DNA of 64,000 bases from Lycocorax pyrrhopterus obiensis (lineage: Eukaryota; Chordata; Aves; Passeriformes; Paradisaeidae), in assembly GCA_014706295.1 (NCBI GenBank), contig JACSVZ010000007.1:48560975-48624974 (forward strand), in the 5' to 3' direction. The translations under genes were made by a program, and so were the position numbers. Numbering within the stretch: the first letter of the stretch is position 1; each line of letters begins with the position of its first letter. Positions 56,401-64,000 of the stretch are shown piece after piece. The notes beneath the pieces were generated by a model that ran no database searches, was not told the origin of the DNA, and saw only the letters and a list, made by a program, of their open reading frames with translations.

Positions 56401-59400
56401 ACAAGAAACCAGGCAAAGCTTAGAGCTTCTCCTGCTGAATCAACACACAGGATAGAGCTTGGCTTTGGGCAACTTTCCTTTCTGTCCGTAGAATAAATAC
56501 GTAATACAGAACATTTTTGTGTAATTCTGTCCTGAATTCCCATTCTAACCCTTTCTTAGGATTAGAAAGTAGTTAGTTTTAGGCTGGATCTCATTGATAA
56601 CTTCTCCAGCCAAAAGGGAAAATGACTGTTACTCTCCCAGCAGAGATGGGTCCTCAGTGCTGGGAAACTAATAGAGATTGCAGGAGGGGTGCTGTGAAGA
56701 GCAGCCTGAGACAAGGATAGATGATGGGGTTAGTCCCTTGGCCTGGCATTCTGCTGTCTCCCTCTGCTATTAGAGCTAGCTGTCTAGATCTAGTCTGGAT
56801 TTACCCTGCCTCACTTTAGGTGTTTAATTGTTGTGTCCCATTTAGGTACCTATGCACCCATGGTGATCTCTGGTCTTACTGGAGAAGCAGCAGCTCCAGG
56901 GAGTAATTCAGGGTGATTGGTGCCAGTGGGCTGAATCCAAGTCTCGTATTTGTTCATGCCTCACCAAGCTGAGCAGGGAGCCAGGCCAGAGAGCTGTGTC
57001 CAGCACTAACCTTCTTCCCTCCTCTGGCACCCTGTGTCACAGTGCCTCAGTGTCAGACAAGCAATAGCAGCCTGGAGGTGGAGGTGGCTGCAGCACGGAT
57101 GTTTTGGGCAGGACATGACCAAGACAGCCATGTTGTGGATTGTCTTAGCCTACTATGAACACAAAGCCTGTGGCTCATGACTTACCTACATTTTAGCCCT
57201 GGCGACCCAGTGACCACAAACACAGTAAAATGAACAAGCTTGAGGTCCCAGCAGTGGTTTGGTGGGGTCTGGTGGAGCTGACAGGTTTACCTTGCTGCTC
57301 AGCAGGTTCTGTAGTCACATGCTGAGCTGCCAGTCACTGCGGGGGCATTTTAGCAGTTTCTGACACTGCTCCACTAACCAGCCCTTTGGTCCCAGGCTGT
57401 CCCACCAGCACAGGATGACAAGGGCCACAGCCACCCACAGGACAGGTTCCTCAACTTAGCAAACTAGAACACCTCTCCCACCCTTAATTTCTAGTTGTTT
57501 CTAGGTGTTCTAGAGGTGTTCACCACTAGAAGGTCGTTAGAGACCATGTCATTTCACCACCTTTCCATATCCCTGAAATACCCAAACAAGCCCTTTTCTT
57601 CTTCCTCTCCTTCCCCCAGGAAAGCAGATCTCTAACTTTGCCCCAGTGTGAATACAGGCAGGGACCCTATCAGGTAATAAAGCAAGAAATAAACACATTT
57701 CTCTAATGCCTAATCAAAGTTAAAGAGGCATATGAAATTGCTGGAGTAAGGCTTAAGGAGGACAGACAAAGAGTAGGTTCACAGATTTAGATATTTATTT
57801 TTTTCCCTAAGAGCACCACATATTGAAATCCATTCACACTGACACTGGAAGGAAATCTTACCCAAACCATGAATATCTGTGTGTAAGTAAGTGGCTTTTT
57901 GTGGTGCCTTATGAGAGGAGAGACCTCAGAAGTCCTGCACTCTGCTCCTTCAGATACTGCAGAATGAAAGTCCAGTGGATTTATTTCCCTTGGCAAAATG
58001 ACCATTTCTAGTTGCAAATCATGACTGAGATAAGCGTTTGCAGATATTTCTTAGTACAGAGGAAAACTGCTCAGCATTATGCAAGTTTGTGTGGTTAGCC
58101 TCTCATGTCTACACTCAATCCACTCACAGGGTGAGCAAGGCCGTAGCTTTTTATAACTGGTCTCATGTTTCTCTAAATATTTTGCCCAGGTTTTTGGCTC
58201 TAATACATCATGCAGATTTCAAATAATTTTGAATATATAGGGTTTGAAACAGAATGGCTTTATGAAAGCTAAACTGCAGTCTATTCTTAATGAAATTTGA
58301 ATTGGAAATTTGTCCTTCTACTTTATTTTCCGTTTCCTTTTCCCTTCTTTGTTAGGTGTTTACAAAGTAGAAAAGCATTCCCTGGGTTTCCATTCTTGTC
58401 TTCCTTCCTGTCCAGATGAGCTGGAAAGGGGCAAAACCTCTGTCCGTGACCTTGACCCTGCAGTAAAAGCAGGGGTGCTCTGGGCTTCCAGTACTTCAGG
58501 TGTTTTTGGAATGCGGAGAACAAGCCCTTCTCTCCAGGTTGTGGCTCAGCTGGGCTCCTCTTGAACACTGACATGGGAGGGTGAGGGAGGTGTGGGCTTT
58601 CCTTGTGGTCTTAAAGCTCAGGAATTTTTTTCTCTTCTTCACAACATTTTCTTCTGGTTCCTGCACTGCACAAGCCTTTCCAGAGAAGTTGAATTATCCA
58701 GCAAACATGTTTGCAGTTTTTTGTTGAGGAAAATATCTGTTCTCTAGCCACTCTGACCTTGCCTTGGCTGGTGCTTCAGCAGCTCTCTTCTCTGAAAGAA
58801 AGGGCCTTGCAGAAGTATAAATGATCCCTCGTTGCCTGAACACAAAGAAAAATCTTTCGTTTTGCAGATACACTGAAATTCCTAAGAGAATAATTTGGGT
58901 TTGAAAAATAGGCAAAGGACAAATGCCCTGAAAATCTCTAATTATAAATGTGGGGGAGAGCAACTTATCATTAAGGGTGTTAGGAAGGGAGTAGAGCTAA
59001 TAAAACCTGCAAAGTGGTTTTGACTTGCCAAAGTATGTTTTGACTGAGTAAAAAGACAGTTGATGTTTGTGAGAAAAATTGTTGAGTGCAAAATAATATA
59101 TACATGCAAGATTACATAAAGGCAGGAGTACAGTTTGTGAATACCAGCCAAGACATGTTACCCCAACAGGATATAGTAGCCCCAGTCCAGAGTGGGGCCA
59201 TAGGCAGCATATTCCATTATTGCTCATGAATGCAGGAAAGGGCATAGACTGAAGGGAAAAAAACCAGGGGGGGCTTTGAAAGAAGGGCTCTTCCTTCAGG
59301 GAATTTTTGGATGTTTGTTTTTTATGTTTTTTCTGTCCGTGCCATGGCTGTGAGTGTGTGTGAGAAGGCTTGTTTGTTAGCAGAGCTGACCTGGGAACGA

Positions 59401-62400
59401 TCAGTAATGTGAATTAGCTTGTACTTTTTGGAGGGTTTTATGCATATGCAATTCTTTATAGTATACATGACTTTGTGTACTTAAGTGGAGGGACAGACCT
59501 AATGAACCTAGGAAACACAGAGAAGCTGGAAACCTAGTAAACATTTAGTTGCAGCTCCCCACTCCTTGAGAGCACTCTTTGCTGGAAGGTTGTTGACAAG
59601 GTCAGACAAGAGGGTCTGACGGGGGTATTGCTGCTGCTTCTCTATAGGCACATACAGTTCAACTTGACTAATTTAGGAGGAAAAAGCATTGGAGGGTTTA
59701 TGGGGAAGCACTGCAGTCACCCCCTACTTCTCTGTTCCTGAGCTATTTGGCCCTGCTGCTCCTGCCCTTAGAGAACCACCACTGGTCCTGAACACCAGGT
59801 TTGTGCTCTGATGAGGGACAGTGGTTACATGTCCCTCACAACATCAGTAGCTCTCCTCCAGCAAGGCTTCTGGAGAGCTGACCTGACTCCTCACCTTTCA
59901 ATAGGGGCAAGACTCTGCTCAGTTCAAATGCCAATAAACTGCAGTCACGTCCTTTGTGTGCATTATGGAAGCAATGAGGAAAACACGTGTTAGCTTTAAA
60001 CCTGGTGATGGCAGCAGCCAGGGCACCGAGGCTTAACACAAGCTTGGTCATTCTGCCAGCGAGCTCCGTGTGTTTGTGCACAGCCTGCTCCTGAGGCTCA
60101 GCTCCTTCAAGCTGGCCCAGCAATCCTTGCTGTGCTCTGCAGGCAGCAGTGCAAGTCCACACAGCTCCTCCAATGTGCTGCGGATCTATCAGACCTTCAA
60201 GCCGAGCCACGTACTGTGTAAGACACAAATCTGGTGTCATATGTGAGCAGAAAACTCTGTGCCTACTTGTTACTTAATAAATTGACCCATGAATTAGAGT
60301 TCTTCCACAAGTGGCCATGACAACTTTTGCCCTAGAAGTATAGTAGAACTTGTTCATTCTTGTAACTTGCTCTGTTGGTTTTCTCCAGGGTGGTGAGGGC
60401 TTGGTGAATTGGTGAGTGGTTTAAGGGTAGGTGAGCTGTCCCACACCTGATCGCCTGATTCCTGTGTCATTAATGGAGCTCCCTGGCAGGGTGATGACTT
60501 GCTCCACTTTGGCAAACTTCTATGATCATGTGCAAACAGGGTCCAGCTGTGTGCAAACCCCTGCTAGCCTTCACAGAAGTGGGCATTTGGGAATCTCTGG
60601 CAGGTACAGAAAAGCTCACAGAAGTGAGACTTCAATTGCAGAGTGCAAAATTTACTGTTGAAACTGACGGTACCTCTAACGGAAAGTGGAGTAGGTGGGA
60701 AACAGGGAGTTTTGCTGAGCTACGAGGTGTCAGGGTATTTAGGAGACCCTTGGTTTGTCTTACCTTTCGGCAGCTGGAACAGCTGATGCCTTGGCTATTA
60801 AGCTTGGTCCTTCCCAGGCTGAGCCAAAACTCCTGGACGTGCAGAGCATCAGCTGTAGACCAAAGACCAGAGTCGAAGGGTGGACATTTAAATAGAGTAG
60901 GAACAAGGGGACCAGTGAGTAGGAGGAAGTGCTCTGCCAACCACAGGCTCTCCACAGACCACAAGCTGAGAAGCACAACTTCCTGAGCTATAAACTTGTC
61001 ACCAGGGTGGACCAGTAACATAAGCATTCTCCAAGGTAGGAAGGACACTGGACAGGCAAGCCTGCCTCATGGGACACACCAAACTGCTCACATCATTTCC
61101 ATTATCCAATTTTTATGTTCATCCAAGAACCTTACAATGCAGGAAGCTCCCATGGCTTGCTTAACACCCTACACCTTTTCCCTTTTTCTGCCTGTCAGAC
61201 AACAAGAAACTTGTTTATTTCTGACTAGAGGGTGACAATTAGCTGGGTGTGATCCCTGAAGATCTCAAGAACTTCTCTTTCTACTTTTGGGTTTTTCATT
61301 GTTGGTTATTTTATTTCTGTTTGTTAGTTTGACTATTGTCAGATCCCTTGGCTCTGTTATGAAAAAGCACTTATTGAAACCTGAATTTTCTGCAAGTCAG
61401 GGTTCATGTTTGGTGCACAAAGTTAGCTTTTGTGCTATGGGTTTTTCATATATCACTTTGCTGCCCTCCCATCTTCCTAATACTCGGTTTTATGATGAAA
61501 CAACTCTAGAATTCCAAAGACATTGCAGCTCTTCCTGCAGCTAGGTTGGATTCAGGGTCTCACTTCCACCACCTGTTGGAAGAAAGAAATAAGAACTCAT
61601 CTAGGTGACCAAAGCCAGGTCCAGAGAGTAAATGCATCCTTCTCCTTCATCTCAGAATAATTTGATCAAGTGACCAAAGATGGGCTGGTTTATGAGAGTA
61701 AGAAGATGGCATCAAAAAATGGCCATTTCTAAGACGGAAGCAAAATGAAGCTTGATGTCCTCTAGCTGCAGCACTGCTTAAGTTCCCTCACAATGAACTG
61801 AAAGTAACAGCACATGAATTCACATGTGTCTGAACAAAGATTTTTACTGAGTCCACGCAGCTTGGACACCAAGCTCCCTACATTAAATGTGTTCCTCAAC
61901 ACCTGTCTAATGAGAAGTGATGCCAAACCAAAGAAAGCATAGGCAGCTCTGTCTCTTGCAGTGAGTGAAACCTTGTACTTTAGCTGCTGCTCATATAACT
62001 CCAATTATTCCTGTCAGGAAAGAAGGTGACTATGAAAAAAAGGGACACAGAGATCTGCCTCTATTACCAGTGGCACAGAGCCCTGCAACCAAGCCCAACT
62101 GGGCTGGCTGTGACATAGGATGTGAACCAGACCCATGAGTCTTCTGTCAGTCTTTTAATCTCAGCACTGTCATCTCACCCTTCTCCATGAAGCTCCATGC
62201 TCCCAACTGTCTCTTTCAACTACAGGAATTAACAGCACTGTCTATCAACTTCCATCAGGACTGCTGTGTTGACTTCAGGAGTCATTGACTATCTTTTCCT
62301 CCTGTTTCAGGTGCCCCTTGTAACCTCTTTTGCTGTGCTTGAAGGGTTTCCACATGTCAGCTTCAGTCACAAACTGGCTTGTCCCAAGTGGTGTCCCTTC

Positions 62401-63439
62401 AGTTACCAGGTAGCTTTGGTGAAAAAGTTGCTCTATCACCTGGCATATGGAGTTTGTGACTGCGTCTTTCTCCCTCAGTATCAAGCCAGCTGGCACACAT
62501 TTTAAGACCTGCTGCTGTTTCACACAGTTGCTGTGTGTCTCAGCTGCCTCAGGAAGTTCAGAATGACCAGCCACATATAGTCCAGCCAGGAAGCCCTTAG
62601 TGTCAGCAGGTTTGTGGCAATATTTTTAAACCCCCTGCAAAGGTATGCTCAGGCCTTCACCTGCACAAAATTCAGTGGATTATATCCTCTTGCTGTTCTG
62701 CTGACTTCTGGGAATATTCAATTGGCAAGTGTGGCTCCTGGTTTCTAAAGCAATGAGTCATGGTGTACATTACTTCAGTATACAGTCACTGTGAAATAAT
62801 TCAAACCACCATTGTCATTATTATTGCCTCCAACAAGCAAACTGACACGTTCTGCCAGCGCGGGGCAGGTGTGTGAATGTAATCACTGTGCAATTAATTA
62901 ACCTGTGCTGCCAGTCAGTATGCACCACACAGCTCCCTGCTTCCCAACTGAATCCAGTTTAGCAGAGCCACTGCAAGATTTAAAGGTGCTTTGCAGTAAG
63001 AACTCAATAAAAGAAAAGAAAAGCAAGTGGCTCTAGGGCCAGCTTTTCAGCTTTGCATCGCACCTAGCAAAGTGGGCACCTGCCCCTATCAGCCAAAGGG
63101 TTTTGCAGGACTGTGGGACAAGAACAGAGCTTTATGTCATTTTAGAAAACTGTGAGTTTAGAAATCATCTGATGCATGAATTCTGAGTGAGCAAAATAGG
63201 AAAGGCCAGCTGCTCACCGTGGTGGCCCTGGAAATCCCTTCAACTGGCAGCACAGCAAGAGCCCAGGAGCTGCCTGGGCTCCCTCCTCTCTGTGCAGCCA
63301 CAGAGCTACCCCAGAGCCAGATTAAATTGCTGGATTAAGCACTCCCACAGCCCCATCCAAATCTTTGTGACAGCTGTGCCCAGGACAGAAGCCAAGCATC
63401 GGTGCCATAACTGCGTCAGCTGGTGTGTCATGGGTCACA

Positions 63440-63600
63440 GCATTACAGCTGAAAAAGGTCTGGGAGGTCATTCACTCCCATTTCTTAGCCAGCACAGATT
63501 TGATTCAATGAAGTGTGTGCTACTGCTCCAAACATGGCATTTCAAGAGATTTGGGCAATGCAATCTTCTTCCTCTTCTCTTAGGAATTTATCCATCATCT
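63440..63600 (-). mobile_element. Possible ancient CR1/L3-type fragment
   Basis: 'aaaaggtctgggaggtcatt' followed by cactccca resembles the reverse complement of the 3' end of ancient amniote CR1/L3 elements (ctgggaggtcat..agtcca). The remainder is too diverged to follow with confidence. A 152-codon open frame overlaps it on the + strand (63187-63645) but matches no protein I know. Confidence 0.3.
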
Positions 63601-64000
63601 CTTATAACTCACTGGCAGGAAACGTCTCGCCAAACATTCCCCTGATTCCGTATGATCCCATTAATGACTCTTCCTGCCTTTCCTTTTACCAAAGTTTCCC
63701 CTTTCACTCAGCTGTTCTTTCCTCCCTCTGTACAGGTACAAGAGCCTGCTTAGTTCCTTCCAGGCTGGTCTGGCATTTGAGAGGAGAATACTTCATCCCT
63801 GAGGGCCTCCAAAATATTAGACTCCTTTTCTGCCAAAAAAAGCCTTATCCACTGCCCTAAATTTGCTACACTGAAAGACTCCACATTCTCAAATAATGAC
63901 ATTTTCCATTAAGACAAATATTTTCAGGCTCTTCCTTTTTCATCTTGTATGTCTGAGTTTGGAATTATTTTCTATTTTCTATCCATTCTCCAAAATTTAG

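Larger units (their letters stand above)
47472..64000 (+). other. Non-coding DNA, possible RIN3 intron 1
   Basis: No exon with family similarity and good splice sites was found. The SH2-like region expected in RIN3 exon 2 (motif around HRRGISILEKL) is absent. Old CR1/L3-type fragments are listed separately. The 53.7-54.7 kb segment and the 59.8-61.1 kb segment have several overlapping open frames of 100-154 codons on both strands, which reflect higher GC content rather than recognisable proteins. No CpG-island-like segment, tRNA, LTR or intact mobile element was seen. Confidence 0.45.

Noticed and set aside
60522..61048. Overlapping open frames of 154 and 138 codons on opposite strands
   Set aside because: Both strands are open over the same bases, which is typical of stop-poor chance sequence; neither translation is recognisable.
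63187..63645. 152-codon + strand open frame near the window end
   Set aside because: It overlaps a probable ancient LINE fragment and its translation shows no known domain.

Overview
This is eukaryotic, vertebrate DNA, almost certainly from a bird. It is dominated by one multi-exon gene with introns of roughly 0.6 to 8.6 kb. It is moderately AT-rich, and the only interspersed repeats I can name are fragments of CR1, the characteristic avian/reptilian LINE, seen in both orientations. There are no Alu, B1 or L1 elements, no operon-like gene packing and no bacterial signals.

Positions 1-37293 carry the 3' part of SLC24A4 (NCKX4, a K+-dependent Na+/Ca2+ exchanger) on the + strand. I could place 15 consecutive coding exons by hand, from 8601 to the stop codon at 37291-37293. 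All have GT-AG boundaries and join in one open frame of 522 residues. By comparison with the 17-exon human gene (from memory) these are exons 3-17, so positions 1-8600 are intron 2 and the first two exons lie upstream of the window. Both ion-binding alpha repeats are intact, as are their key acidic residues, the cytoplasmic loop between them and the C-terminal membrane helices. The terminal residues ([11 protein letters not shown]) favour NCKX4 over its paralogue NCKX3.

From 37294 the sequence is 3' untranslated. There is a good poly(A) signal at 38134, and later candidates at 42660/42671 and 43483 would give a 3' UTR of up to about 6 kb. From about 43.5 kb to 47 kb I see non-coding DNA.

At 47154-47471 a TATA-like box, an ETS-type site, an ATG and a consensus splice donor form a candidate first exon. 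Its 15 encoded residues resemble my recollection of the RIN3 N-terminus, and RIN3 is the downstream same-strand neighbour of SLC24A4 in human. If correct, 47472-64000 is RIN3 intron 1. This is a hypothesis, not a firm call. The rest of 47.5-64 kb has no recognisable exon, RNA gene or intact mobile element, only old CR1 fragments.

I found no previously undescribed biological system. The items most worth checking are the candidate RIN3 exon 1, a perfect 20-bp inverted repeat in intron 10, two CR1 pieces joined in opposite orientation in intron 5, the same-phase introns in both alpha repeats, and the possible alternative 3' ends of SLC24A4.
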